A stretch of 64,000 nt of DNA from DASTBU01 sp035711845 (GCA_035711845.1 DASTBU010000062.1:29700-93699), one strand, 5' to 3'; counted from the first letter of the stretch, positions 52,539 through 60,836 are shown. Made by a program: numbers and translations. The notes: generated from the letters alone by a model not told the origin.

Positions 52539-53615
52539 CTAGTGCTTCGGCCGGACGACCCTGGCGTACCGACCACTGCCCATTCCGGCGACCAGACCCT
52601 TCAATTCCAGCTCGGTCAGGCGCGGCAGCAGTCGATGGCCCGCGACCCCGGAGAGGGCCATCAGCTCCTCAAGCCTGTAAACCTCGCCCGGGGCCATCGC
52701 CGCCAGTAACGGGTCTGAAATCAACGATTTGTGCTCCACGCCCCCGCGAGACGGTGCAAGGGGCCAACCAAGCTCCTCAAGAATATCGTCAGCTGTCTCG
52801 ACGACCTTTGCTCCGTCCTTCAGCAAGCTGTGGGAACCGCGGTTCCGGCCTGACAGGATACTTCCCGGCACGGCCATGACATCCCGGCCCTGTTCGAGCG
52901 CGCAGCGAGCAGTAATCAACGATCCGCTCTTTTCCGAGGCTTCGACGACGACAACGGCGAGGGAGATCCCGGAGATGATTCGATTCCTCAGGGGGAAGTG
53001 CTCTGGAAGCGGAGCCGCGCCAGGACCCAGCTCGCTCGCCACAACTCCTTTGCTCGCTATATTTACGGCCAGCTCCTCGTGCTCGCTGGGATACACGCGA
53101 TCAACGCCGGAGCCTAGAATCGCCAGAGTGGTGCCCCCACCGGCGAGGCACCCACGGTGAGCGGCCGAATCCACACCGCGAGCCAGTCCGCTGACGACGG
53201 CCACGTCCCGCGCCCCGAGCTCTTCGCCCAGCCGTTCGGCGACTTCGAGCGCGTAGGGCGTGGCCGCACGCGATCCCACGATCGCGACAGCCACCGAGGC
53301 CAGCCGCTCGGCGTCGCCCCGGACCCAGAGCACCGGAGGCGGGTCGGAAATGCAACTGAGGAGCGGCGGATATCGCGGGTCGAAGATGGCGATCGGCTCG
53401 GCCCTGGCCGAACCAGCCTGGTCCAGGGCACGAACTGCGCGCTCTCGCGCCCCGGCAACCAGCGCACGCCAGGCCTCCGGAGGGACCTCGCATGCCTCGA
53501 GGACACCCTCGAGTGGGTCGATGTCTCCCCGGTGGCGAATTTCTTTGAAAGCGGCGGAGGCGCGCGCCCGCGCCACGGCCAGCATGGACACCGACACCGC
53601 GGTCTGAACGTCCAC
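52539..53615 (-). CDS. dprA: DNA-protecting protein DprA/Smf
   Basis: 358 residues from GTG 53615. An N-terminal helical (SAM-like) domain precedes the Rossmann-like DprA core: VAIVGSRAATPYALEVAERL, VVSGLARGVDSAAHRGCL, YPSEHEELA, FPLRNRIISGIS, EASEKSGSLITARCALEQGR. A C-terminal winged-helix-type segment (about 290-358) follows. DprA loads RecA on incoming single-stranded DNA during transformation. First gene of a dprA-topA-trmFO-xerC operon; comF at 58.1 kb is another possible competence gene. Confidence 0.95.
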   Translation of the reverse strand: MDVQTAVSVSMLAVARARASAAFKEIRHRGDIDPLEGVLEACEVPPEAWRALVAGARERAVRALDQAGSARAEPIAIFDPRYPPLLSCISDPPPVLWVRGDAERLASVAVAIVGSRAATPYALEVAERLGEELGARDVAVVSGLARGVDSAAHRGCLAGGGTTLAILGSGVDRVYPSEHEELAVNIASKGVVASELGPGAAPLPEHFPLRNRIISGISLAVVVVEASEKSGSLITARCALEQGRDVMAVPGSILSGRNRGSHSLLKDGAKVVETADDILEELGWPLAPSRGGVEHKSLISDPLLAAMAPGEVYRLEELMALSGVAGHRLLPRLTELELKGLVAGMGSGRYARVVRPKH

Positions 53616-53720
53616 CTTGCACCCCGTCCAGCGCCCGCGGGGTGTCGGCCCGGGAAAGCAGAAAGGACCGGAACCTCAGCCCTGCAAACGCAGCACTGCG
53701 GCTCGGCCCCTCTGCGTCTC

Positions 53721-53749
53721 ATTATAGAAGGTAGTGGCGTGAAGTCCAA
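53721..53749 (-). promoter_or_regulatory. Near-consensus sigma-70 promoter for the dprA-topA operon
   Basis: Read on the - strand: TTGGAC (53749-53744), 17-bp spacer, TATAAT (53726-53721). Eleven of twelve... the -10 is perfect and the -35 has four of six consensus bases. A leader of about 100 nt precedes the dprA start. Confidence 0.7.
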
Positions 53750-53883
53750 CCGCCTCGCTGCCGGGTCGGTGCTTACGAGACTCGTCGAAGGCTTACAGAT
53801 TTGGCAAAGATCCGGGAGCGGTTGGCGGTACGAGTGCCGTCTATCCCTGGTACATGCATTGCTCAGCATTTCACGGATTGTCC

Positions 53884-53911
53884 TTGCTACTGTAGACCGC
53901 GGTGCTATAGT
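53884..53911 (+). promoter_or_regulatory. Possible promoter of the TPR protein gene
   Basis: TTGCTA (53884-53889), 16-bp spacer, TATAGT (53906-53911), fifteen bases before ATG 53926. It would give an almost leaderless transcript. Confidence 0.45.
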
Positions 53912-53925
53912 GGGATTCCCACAAC

Positions 53926-54279
53926 ATGCTTTTCAGGGCCCTGATTTTCACCGTGGCTCTCGCAGGTTCCGCGACGGCGGTTTACGCGGACGCGCGCTCG
54001 GAAGCGAAGGGACAGGTCGAGTTCGGCATCAAGATGGCGCAGAACGGCCTCTGGAAGGAAGCCGCGTATCGCTGGAAGAAAGCGGTCGAACTCGATCCGA
54101 CCTACGCCGCCGCATGGAATAACCTGGCGATCGCCTACGAGCACCAGGGCGACTTCGAGAACGCGGAAGAGGCCTACAGCAAGGCTGTCGATCTCGATCG
54201 CGACAACATGCTGATCCGGCAGAACTACGATCTCTTCAGAGAAATCAATGACCGCACGAAGCGCCGCCGCGATCGCTAG
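53926..54279 (+). CDS. Small exported TPR protein
   Basis: 117 residues. Signal peptide (MLFRALIFTVALAGSATAVYA) and two tetratricopeptide repeats: WKEAAYRWKKAVELDPTYAAA and NAEEAYSKAVDLDRDN with NNLAIAYEHQGDF between. TPRs mediate protein contacts; here in the periplasm. Its end overlaps the next lipoprotein gene by 32 bp, so the two are probably co-expressed and possibly a complex. Confidence 0.8.
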   Translation: MLFRALIFTVALAGSATAVYADARSEAKGQVEFGIKMAQNGLWKEAAYRWKKAVELDPTYAAAWNNLAIAYEHQGDFENAEEAYSKAVDLDRDNMLIRQNYDLFREINDRTKRRRDR

Positions 54280-55060
54280 CCTGGTTCTGTGCGGGTCGCT
54301 CGCCTGCACGAGCTTCTACGAGGTCCCGATCGAAACGCCGATCCAGCCGAAGATGGACGTGTCTGCCTTCCAGCGCGTCCTCGTGGCCGGTTTCATCGGC
54401 GGCGGGACCGACGACGTGGATGCGAATCTCGAGACGGTCAGGCTGCTGCGCAGCCAGCTTCGCAGCAAGTCGGAACTGCGTGTCATCGAAGCCGAAGCGC
54501 TGCCCCTGGCCCAACTCGCGGTCAAGCAGGGCCAGCCAGCCATCGCGAATCGCGCCCCAGGAGAGACGGCGGCTGAAATCCAGCCCGTCAACCAGCCCCA
54601 GTCGCGCGACGCCGGCCAGGAACAGCGGGTTCGGAACGAGAAAGATCTCGAGCGGTTTCAGGGCATCTTCGCGGATGCCGAGTTCTGGAAGCGGCTCGGC
54701 GAGGAGTATCAGAACCCGCTGATCGTCACGGGCACGGTGCTCTTCACCCCTCACCAGCAGAATGGTTTCGTGATCGAGAACCGCGAGTTCTACGATCAGT
54801 TCGGCCGTCGGCGCGTCACACCCGTCCGCACGTACATGGAGCGCAAGGGCTTCATCCTGACGCCCAAGTTCATCTTCATCGACGGCCGCACCGGCGCGAC
54901 GCTCTACAGCGAGCAGTTCAGGGAAGAGGTCCTCTACAGCGCGCAGCAGAACACACCGGCGCTCTCCTCGTACTTCGAGCTGATGGACAAGCTCATTCCG
55001 AGCTTCCTCAACGCGCTCAGCACCCAGAAGGTCCGCGGCACGAGGGTCCTCCTCAAGTAG
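54248..55060 (+). CDS. Putative lipoprotein of unknown function
   Basis: 270 residues from ATG 54248. The signal peptide has a clear lipobox, LVLCGSLACTSFYE (lipidated Cys about residue 20). The following domain has VLVAGFIGGGTDDVDANLET and LIVTGTVLFTP, suggesting a mixed alpha/beta fold like the periplasmic GNA1162/CsgG-type lipoproteins, but I do not claim a family. The middle (about 95-130) is Gln/Glu/Ala-rich linker. Overlaps the TPR gene by 32 bp in another frame. Confidence 0.7.
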   Translation: MTARSAAAIASLVLCGSLACTSFYEVPIETPIQPKMDVSAFQRVLVAGFIGGGTDDVDANLETVRLLRSQLRSKSELRVIEAEALPLAQLAVKQGQPAIANRAPGETAAEIQPVNQPQSRDAGQEQRVRNEKDLERFQGIFADAEFWKRLGEEYQNPLIVTGTVLFTPHQQNGFVIENREFYDQFGRRRVTPVRTYMERKGFILTPKFIFIDGRTGATLYSEQFREEVLYSAQQNTPALSSYFELMDKLIPSFLNALSTQKVRGTRVLLK

Positions 55061-55125
55061 GATCGCTCCGCAGAAAAACCAACGCTTTCGCGGGAACCAC
55101 CGCCGTTGTCGCATCGGGCCGTTTC

Positions 55126-55155
55126 TTGCCCGGCCGGGCGGCCCCGTGGTATTCT
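55126..55155 (+). promoter_or_regulatory. Probable promoter of rplU-rpmA-obgE
   Basis: TTGCCC (55126-55131), 18-bp spacer and TATTCT (55150-55155) preceded by TGG, i.e. an extended -10. Leader of about 55 nt to the rplU start; the leader contains TTTGTAAAGGCC and other short dyads of unclear role. Confidence 0.55.
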
Positions 55156-55213
55156 GAGTCCTTTGTAAAGGCCGGAAAACACCCGATCCGAGGGCCCGGC
55201 GGAGGTTCCGATC

Positions 55214-55528
55214 GTGTTCGCAATCATTCAGAGCGGTGGCCGGCAGGTGAAGGTGAGCCCCGGCGACGTGATCACTGTTGACCGCTTCGACGCCAGTCCC
55301 GGCGACGAGGTCACCATTGACCAGGTGCTGGTGCTCGAAAAGGATGGCGGCGAGGTCCTGGCCGGCTCCCCGTTCGTCGCCAACGTGAAGGTCGTCGGCG
55401 TCGTGGACGGCGAGTCCCAGGGGCCCAAGATCCGGGTCTTCAAGAAGAAGCGCCGCAAGGGGATGCGCCGCACCAAAGGCCACCGGAGCGCCTACACGCG
55501 CGTGCGCATCACGAGCATCGTGGGGTAA
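55214..55528 (+). CDS. rplU: 50S ribosomal protein L21
   Basis: 104 residues from GTG 55214, with GGAGG eight bases upstream. MFAIIQSGGRQVKVSPGD, VLVLEKDGGEVLAGSP, and the C-terminal KKRRKGMRRTKGHRSAYTRV with its highly basic RNA-binding stretch are diagnostic of L21. Located at the head of the rplU-rpmA-obgE cluster, the common bacterial arrangement. Confidence 0.97.
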   Translation: MFAIIQSGGRQVKVSPGDVITVDRFDASPGDEVTIDQVLVLEKDGGEVLAGSPFVANVKVVGVVDGESQGPKIRVFKKKRRKGMRRTKGHRSAYTRVRITSIVG

Positions 55529-55647
55529 CCAGGAAATGCTGAAGGCTGAAGGCTGAGTGCTGAATGGGGGGTGCTGAGTGCACCTGTCCTTCAGCCTTCA
55601 ACATTCAGCATTCAGCATTCAGCATTCAGCCTTCAGCACTTACGATT
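55529..55647. repeat. GCTGAAN/CATTCAG heptamer array between rplU and rpmA
   Basis: The 119-bp gap is nearly all repeat: left arm AATGCTGAAGGCTGAAGGCT and following GAGTGCTGAATG (about 55534-55566); right arm CTTCAGC/CATTCAG 7-mers (about 55588-55640), including four consecutive ATTCAGC units. The arms can pair. Splits what is usually a compact two-gene unit and leaves no visible ribosome-binding site before rpmA. Confidence 0.9.
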
Positions 55648-55911
55648 ATGGCCTCCAAAAAAGGACAGGGCAGCTCCAGAAACGGGCGCGACAGCAACGC
55701 TCAGCGTCTCGGCGTGAAGCGATTCGACGGCAACGTCGTGTCCGGCGGATCGATTCTCGTCCGTCAGCGCGGCCGGCGATTCAAGCCGGGGCTGAACGTC
55801 GGCCTCGGGAAGGACGATACGCTCTTCGCCAAGGTTTCCGGACGCGTGAAGTTCGAGGACCACGGTGCGCGCGGGCGCGTCATCAGCGTCCACCCGCTCG
55901 AATCGGCATAG
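55648..55911 (+). CDS. rpmA: 50S ribosomal protein L27
   Basis: 87 residues from ATG 55648. MASKKGQGSSRNGRDSNAQR, LGVKRFDGNVVSGGSILVRQ and GLNVGLGKDDTLFAKVSG match L27, which contacts the peptidyl-transferase centre through its N-terminal tail. No cleavable N-terminal extension of the Firmicutes type. No Shine-Dalgarno sequence is evident because the repeat array runs almost to the start. Confidence 0.97.
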   Translation: MASKKGQGSSRNGRDSNAQRLGVKRFDGNVVSGGSILVRQRGRRFKPGLNVGLGKDDTLFAKVSGRVKFEDHGARGRVISVHPLESA

Positions 55912-55920
55912 CGCCAGCCC

Positions 55921-55954
55921 GTATCGGGTGGGTTGGGCGCTGGTGACCCGATAC
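55921..55954 (+). promoter_or_regulatory. Stem-loop upstream of obgE
   Basis: Perfect 9-bp arms GTATCGGGT (55921-55929) and ACCCGATAC (55946-55954) with a 16-nt loop fill the rpmA-obgE gap, ending eight bases before the obgE ATG. It could occlude the start or adjust the L27:Obg ratio. Confidence 0.5.
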
Positions 55955-55962
55955 GCCTTTCC

Positions 55963-57024
55963 ATGTTCGTAGACGAGGTCGATATTCACGTCGCCGCGGG
56001 ACACGGCGGCCGTGGCGCCATGAGCTTCCGCCGCGAGAAGTTCGTGCCGCGCGGCGGGCCGAACGGCGGCGACGGCGGGCCGGGCGGCTCGGTGTACGCG
56101 GTCGCCAACGCCAACCTCAACACCCTCCTCAGTTTTCGTTTTCAGAAGAACTTCGAAGCGGGCCGCGGCGCTCACGGCGAAGGATCCAACCGCACCGGTC
56201 GTACCGGCGACGACATCGCCTTGCAGGTGCCCGTGGGCACCGTGATCTATCTTCGCGAGGACGGACGGCTGATCGAGAAGGCCGATCTGACCGAAGACGG
56301 ACAACGCGTGCTGCTGGCAAAGGGCGGCCTGGGCGGACGCGGCAATGCCCGCTTCGCGACGGCGACCAATCGCGCGCCGAGACGCGCCGAGCCGGGCCTG
56401 CCGGGTGAAGAAAGAGACCTCCGTCTCCACCTGAAGCTGCTGGCCGACGTGGGCCTGGTGGGATTCCCCAACGCGGGCAAGTCCACGTTGATCTCCCGTA
56501 TCTCGGCGGCGAAGCCCAAAATCGCCGATTATCCCTTCACGACGCTCGCGCCGAATCTGGGCGTGGTCGGGTTGTCAGGCGATCGGAGCTTCGTGGTCGC
56601 GGACGTTCCCGGGTTGATCGAGGGCGCGCACGCGGGCCACGGCCTCGGCCACCGCTTCCTGAGCCACCTCGAGCGGACCAAGGTCCTCGTGCACCTGGTC
56701 GATGTCTCCTCGGCCAGCGGGCGGGAACCGGTCAACGACTTCGCGGTGATCATGCGCGAGCTGCAACTCTTTCCGGGACGCGATTCGTCCGGGGAGCGGC
56801 TCGTGGACAAGCCGCTGCTGGTCGCGGCGAACAAGATCGACGCGCTCGACGATCCTGACCGCCTGGCCCGCCTGCACCAGCATTTGCAGTCCATCGGCAT
56901 TCCGCTCTACCCTGTGTCGGCTGCCACCGGCGAGGGGCTCGATCCGCTCCTCGAAGCAACCTGGCGCGAGGTGGCCGCCGCACGCGAGCGCGGCGCGTCG
57001 CGCGCCGCCCGCCCCTCAGCCTGA
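55963..57024 (+). CDS. obgE: GTPase ObgE/CgtA
   Basis: 353 residues from ATG 55963. The glycine-rich N-terminal Obg fold (FVDEVDIHVAAGHGGRGAMS, GGPNGGDGGPGG, GGRGNARFATATNRAPR) is followed by the GTPase domain with G1 GFPNAGKST, switch DYPFTTLAPNLG, G3 DVPGLIEGA and G4 NKID. The C-terminal OCT domain is missing or vestigial. Obg acts in 50S subunit assembly and stress control. The stop is immediately followed by nadD. Confidence 0.97.
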   Translation: MFVDEVDIHVAAGHGGRGAMSFRREKFVPRGGPNGGDGGPGGSVYAVANANLNTLLSFRFQKNFEAGRGAHGEGSNRTGRTGDDIALQVPVGTVIYLREDGRLIEKADLTEDGQRVLLAKGGLGGRGNARFATATNRAPRRAEPGLPGEERDLRLHLKLLADVGLVGFPNAGKSTLISRISAAKPKIADYPFTTLAPNLGVVGLSGDRSFVVADVPGLIEGAHAGHGLGHRFLSHLERTKVLVHLVDVSSASGREPVNDFAVIMRELQLFPGRDSSGERLVDKPLLVAANKIDALDDPDRLARLHQHLQSIGIPLYPVSAATGEGLDPLLEATWREVAAARERGASRAARPSA

Positions 57025-57735
57025 ATGACCTCACCCGCGCGTCTCGGCATTCTGGGAGGAACACTGGATCCGGTGCACGCCGGCCACCTCGAAGCTGCGC
57101 TGGCTGCTCGTCGTCTCCTCGCGCTCGACCGGGTGCTGGTGATGCCCACGCGCGTGCCTCCCCACCGGCCAACGCAGCCGGTGGCCTCGAGGTACCACCG
57201 CTTCGCGATGGCAGCGCTGGCCGTCCTGCCGATCGACGGCTTCGAGGTCAGCGATGTGGAGCTCAGCGCGCCTGGCACCTCGTATACATCCGACACGTTG
57301 ACGCGCCTGCACGCTCGTGGCCTCGCGCCATCGCAGATTTTCTTCATCACCGGCGCGGATGCGTTCGCAGAAATTGCCACATGGCACCACTATCCGGGCG
57401 TTCTCGACATGGCCCACTTCGTGGTCGTGTCGCGGCCGCCGCACGACGCCGTGGCGCTCGAGGCGGCGCTGCCGGCCCTCGCCGATCGGATGCAGAAGCC
57501 CGTGGCGGGTGCGCCTTCGGGGTCCGCAACGGTGATTTTCCTCGTGAATGCGCCCACGCCCGACGTGTCGTCGACCGAGATTCGACGACGGCTGCGCGCC
57601 GGCGGATCTATTTCCGGTCTGGTACCCGAGGCGGTCGAGACGTACATTCGGAAGCACCGCCTCTACTCGGCGCCGTCCGACGGCGGAACGTTGTCACTCC
57701 TTCCCGCGGCAGATCAATTGCATGGCCAAGACTGA
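57025..57735 (+). CDS. nadD: Nicotinate-nucleotide adenylyltransferase
   Basis: 236 residues. The nucleotidyltransferase motif is GILGGTLDPVHAGHLEAAL at the N-terminus; PTRVPPHRP, DVELSAPGTSYTSDTL, ITGADAFAEIATWHHYP and the C-terminal VSSTEIRRRL (ISSTxIR block) confirm NadD, which makes deamido-NAD from nicotinate mononucleotide and ATP. The ATG directly follows the obgE stop with no spacer, and the end overlaps rsfS by 14 bp. Confidence 0.95.
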   Translation: MTSPARLGILGGTLDPVHAGHLEAALAARRLLALDRVLVMPTRVPPHRPTQPVASRYHRFAMAALAVLPIDGFEVSDVELSAPGTSYTSDTLTRLHARGLAPSQIFFITGADAFAEIATWHHYPGVLDMAHFVVVSRPPHDAVALEAALPALADRMQKPVAGAPSGSATVIFLVNAPTPDVSSTEIRRRLRAGGSISGLVPEAVETYIRKHRLYSAPSDGGTLSLLPAADQLHGQD

Positions 57736-58108
57736 GCGGCGTCGAAGCACGACTGTGGGCACGAAGCGGCTGACCGGCGAAGTCGCCAGAGCGGTCAAAG
57801 CGGCCCTCGACAAGAAAGCCACCAACGTCGTCGTGCTCGATCTGCGCAGGACACCTGCGTTCACCGACTTTTTCGTACTGTGCTCCGGCCAGAGCGGGAG
57901 GCAGGTCAAGGCGATTGCCGACGCGGTGGAAGAGGCCATGAAGGCGGCAAGGCTCAGACCTGCCCACATCGAGGGCTACGATCGCGCCGAGTGGATCCTG
58001 ATGGACTACTTCGACTTCATCGTGCACGTGTTCTCGCCGCAGACGCGCGAGTTCTATTCGCTCGAGCGCCTCTGGGGCGACGCGGAACGCATCGAAATCA
58101 CAGAATAG
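57722..58108 (+). CDS. rsfS: Ribosomal silencing factor RsfS
   Basis: 128 residues from ATG 57722; the reading frame extends further upstream, but only as a shadow of nadD. VVVLDLRRTPAFTDFFVLCS, SGRQVKAIADAVEEAMK, EGYDRAEWILMDYFDFIVHV and YSLERLWGDAERI are conserved RsfS (Iojap) segments. It binds L14 on the large subunit and blocks subunit joining during starvation. The position after nadD is the usual one. Confidence 0.95.
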   Translation: MAKTERRRSTTVGTKRLTGEVARAVKAALDKKATNVVVLDLRRTPAFTDFFVLCSGQSGRQVKAIADAVEEAMKAARLRPAHIEGYDRAEWILMDYFDFIVHVFSPQTREFYSLERLWGDAERIEITE

Positions 58109-58147
58109 ACGCTATCAGCTCTCACCTTTCGGCGGCGTGGAGGTGTC

Positions 58148-58876
58148 GTGCTTCGGAGCCTCGCCGACGGCCTGCTCGCGGTGGGGCTCGCTCCAGGCTG
58201 TGCGAGCTGCCAGGCGGTGCTCGACGAGCCTACGCGCGGGCCGGTGTGTGTGGGGTGCTGGAACAGTATCACGCACTTCACACCTCCCCTTTGCACGCAC
58301 TGCGGCGATCCGCTCCCATCCTGGCGCGTCATCAGCCTTGAAGAGCATCGATGCGCGCGCTGCCGCCGCCGCCCGTCGGCCGTCTCCTGCCTGCGCGCGA
58401 TCGGCGACTACGACGGCTCGCTGCGCGCCATCGTCCACGCGCTGAAGTACGGCGGACGCCGGTCGATAGCGGCGCCGCTTGCAGAACGCATGCGGCGGGA
58501 ATGCGCGGACGCGCTGAACGGCGCGGACGTCGCGGTCCCGGTACCTCTTCACCGGCGGCGCCAGCGTGCGCGCGGCTTCAACCAGGCCGAGGAGCTCGCG
58601 CGGGGGATTGGCCTCCCGGTCTGCAATGCGCTGAAGCGTATCCGGCCGACCCCGTCGCAGACGGACCTGCCCGCGGCGCAACGGCACCGCAACGTGCGTG
58701 GAGCGTTCCGCCTGCGGTGGCGCGCCTCAGTGACTGGGCTCCGCGTAGCCCTTGTTGACGACGTCTGCACGACCGGCGCGACGCTCGAGTCGTGCGCGGA
58801 GGTGTTGCGAGAGGCGGGCGCCGTGGACGTGCGCGCGGTTACGGCTGCGAGAGTCGTTTCGCGGCAGCGCGGATGA
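58148..58876 (+). CDS. comF: ComF family phosphoribosyltransferase-like protein
   Basis: 242 residues from GTG 58148. N-terminal zinc-finger cysteines (CASCQAVL, CVGCWNS, CTHCGDP, CARCRRRP), the hydrophobic core AIVHALKYGGRRSIAAPLAE, VPVPLHRRRQRARGFNQAEELA, and the PRPP-binding loop VALVDDVCTTGATLESCAEVL. ComF proteins support DNA uptake for transformation. With dprA in the window, this hints at competence. The 3' end overlaps the convergent tmk gene by 38 bp. Confidence 0.93.
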   Translation: MLRSLADGLLAVGLAPGCASCQAVLDEPTRGPVCVGCWNSITHFTPPLCTHCGDPLPSWRVISLEEHRCARCRRRPSAVSCLRAIGDYDGSLRAIVHALKYGGRRSIAAPLAERMRRECADALNGADVAVPVPLHRRRQRARGFNQAEELARGIGLPVCNALKRIRPTPSQTDLPAAQRHRNVRGAFRLRWRASVTGLRVALVDDVCTTGATLESCAEVLREAGAVDVRAVTAARVVSRQRG

Positions 58877-59432
58877 CGTCGGCGCTGACCTCGTCCTTCC
58901 CGCGCTGGCCATCGATACGGATCCAGCCCGGTTGCCCGGCCTGGCGGCTGTAGCTGGCCCTCACGCGCGACAGCAGCTCGAGATCCCGCTCGTAGCGGTC
59001 GCGGCCCGCGGCCTTGCGCTGAACGGCCGTCTCTGGAGCGATGTCGAGCATGATGGTGAGCGCGGGCTGCGGGAGGAAGCGCTGCGCGCCGGCGAGCCAC
59101 TCAGGGTCCAGTCCCTGCGCCTCACCGTACGCGATGCTCGAGGCCAGATAGCGATCGCAGAGGATCACGGTGCCGGCCGACAGCCAGTTCTCGAGCTGCG
59201 CCCGTTTCTCGTAGCGGTTCGTGATGTACAGGAGCTGCATGACATCTGCGGCGTACTCACGTTCGCCATGCAGCGCGTGGAAGATTTCCCGCCCGACTGG
59301 CGTCTCGTAGTCGGGAAACGACAGCAGCTCGCACGGGTGACCGTCGGCCACGACGTAGTCCCGCAGCGCCTCGGCCTGCGTCTGCTTGCCGCTCTGATCG
59401 AGGCCTTCGAAGGCGATCAGACACCCTGACAT
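58839..59432 (-). CDS. tmk: Thymidylate kinase-like protein
   Basis: 197 residues. P-loop FEGLDQSGKQTQ (bacterial Tmk usually reads EGGDGSGKST), DYETPVG in the dNMP region, ILCDRYLASSIAYGEAQGL (DRY motif) and a LID-like AGRDRYERD. It phosphorylates dTMP to dTDP. The P-loop has Gln instead of Ser/Thr after Lys, the residue that normally co-ordinates magnesium, so activity or specificity may differ. Convergent with comF. Confidence 0.85.
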   Translation of the reverse strand: MSGCLIAFEGLDQSGKQTQAEALRDYVVADGHPCELLSFPDYETPVGREIFHALHGEREYAADVMQLLYITNRYEKRAQLENWLSAGTVILCDRYLASSIAYGEAQGLDPEWLAGAQRFLPQPALTIMLDIAPETAVQRKAAGRDRYERDLELLSRVRASYSRQAGQPGWIRIDGQRGKDEVSADVIRAAAKRLSQP

Positions 59433-59594
59433 GTCGAACCCCGAGCTGAAAAGGCCGAACGCGACAACGCTTCATGCACGAGGGACACGATGAATCGATG
59501 ACACGATGACGAGACAAGTCCGTTTTTCATCGTGTTCATCGTGTCATCGTGATCATCGCATTCAACCGTGGGTTCGTTCGGTTGCGGCGTGCCG
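59433..59594. repeat. ACACGATGA/TCATCGTGT array between lysA and tmk
   Basis: Around 59480-59510 occur GACACGATGAATCGATGACA-type 8-nt spaced blocks; after a TTTTT run, 59526-59560 repeat TCATCGTGT/TCATCGTG in inverted orientation. Arms pair over about 25 bp. It resembles the heptamer arrays in layout but has an 8-9-nt period. Both flanking genes are on the - strand, so it would act as a terminator or leader structure. Confidence 0.78.
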
Positions 59595-60836
59595 TCAACT
59601 CTCCAGCGCGACGAGATCGTCGATCGTCTGTCGCCGTCTGATGACCGACCACGTGGTGTCCTGGACCAGGACTTCCGCCGGCATCGGCCGGCGGTTGTAG
59701 TTGGACGCCATCACCGATCCGTACGCCCCCGCATCGAGGACGGCGAACAGATCGCCGACCGCGGGGCGCCGCAGACGGCGCTCCTTTCCCAGTGTGTCGC
59801 TCGTTTCGCACAACGGGCCGACGACGTCGCACAGGATGGTGTCCGCGGTGGACGGTTCGACAGCCTCGATACGATGGTAGGCGTCGTACATCATCGGGCG
59901 GATCAATTCCGTCATGCCCGCGTCGAGCACGACGAACAGCTTGCCGCCGGGCTGCTCCTTGACGTCCACCACGCGCGCGAGCAGCGCGCCGGCGGGCGCC
60001 ATGATGTTCCGGCCGGGCTCGAGAATCAGCGCGAGCCCCGACGGCCGGATCTCGGGGAGGAGCGCGTCGGCGTAGTCGCCGGCGGCCGGTACAGGAGTGC
60101 CGTCGTACGACACGCCGAGCCCGCCGCCCAGGTCCAGATGTTCGATGCGCACGCCGTCGTCCTGCAGCTCGCGAGCGAGCGCGACCAGTGCCCGGGCCGC
60201 GCGCGTGAGCGGCTCGAGATTCGTAATCTGCGACCCGACATGGACATGAAGGCCGACGATCTCGACGCCGTCGTTTTTCGCGAACCGGCGGGCGATCTCC
60301 CGTGCGCATTCCAGGGGGATGCCGAACTTGTTGGTCCGGAGGCCAGTGGAGATGTGCGGGTGGCTGCGCGCATCGATGTCGGGATTCAGCCTGAGCGCGA
60401 CGCGGGCGCGTGTCTGCCGCGCGCGGGCGAGCGCGTCGATCCGCTCCAGCTCGCCGTCCGACTCCGCGTTAATCGTCTTCACACCCAGGTCGATCGCCTG
60501 CGCCAGCTCGGCCTGCGTCTTCCCGACGCCGGTGAACACGATCTGGGGCGGAATGAAGCCCGCCCGCAGCGCCACATCGATCTCGCCGCCGGAGTTCGCG
60601 TCCACATTGCTGCCGAGGCTGCGCAGTAGCCGGGCAATGGCGAGGATGGAGTTCGCCTTCAGCGCGTAATGCAGCGTGTGGGGATACGACGCGAACGCCT
60701 CGTCGATGGCGCGGTAGCGCTCGACGATCGTCGCGGCGCTGTAGACGTAGAGCGGCGTGCCTTCGGTTTGGGCGATGCGGGAGAGCGGAACGCCGTCGCA
60801 GACGAGCGTGCCCTCATGGCGGAAGAATCCTGTCAC
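59595..60836 (-). CDS. lysA: Diaminopimelate decarboxylase
   Basis: About 413 residues from GTG 60836, giving the family-type N-terminus MTGFFRHEGTLVCDGVPL; ATG 60923 adds 29 residues without similarity. PLP lysine is in YALKANSILAIARLL, with NVDANSGGEIDVALRAGF, HVHVGSQITNLEPL, DLGGGLGVSYDG, EPGRNIMAPAGALLARV and the active-site CETSDTLG. Fold-type III enzyme producing lysine from meso-diaminopimelate. No close operon partner downstream. Confidence 0.95.
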   Translation of the reverse strand: MTGFFRHEGTLVCDGVPLSRIAQTEGTPLYVYSAATIVERYRAIDEAFASYPHTLHYALKANSILAIARLLRSLGSNVDANSGGEIDVALRAGFIPPQIVFTGVGKTQAELAQAIDLGVKTINAESDGELERIDALARARQTRARVALRLNPDIDARSHPHISTGLRTNKFGIPLECAREIARRFAKNDGVEIVGLHVHVGSQITNLEPLTRAARALVALARELQDDGVRIEHLDLGGGLGVSYDGTPVPAAGDYADALLPEIRPSGLALILEPGRNIMAPAGALLARVVDVKEQPGGKLFVVLDAGMTELIRPMMYDAYHRIEAVEPSTADTILCDVVGPLCETSDTLGKERRLRRPAVGDLFAVLDAGAYGSVMASNYNRRPMPAEVLVQDTTWSVIRRRQTIDDLVALES

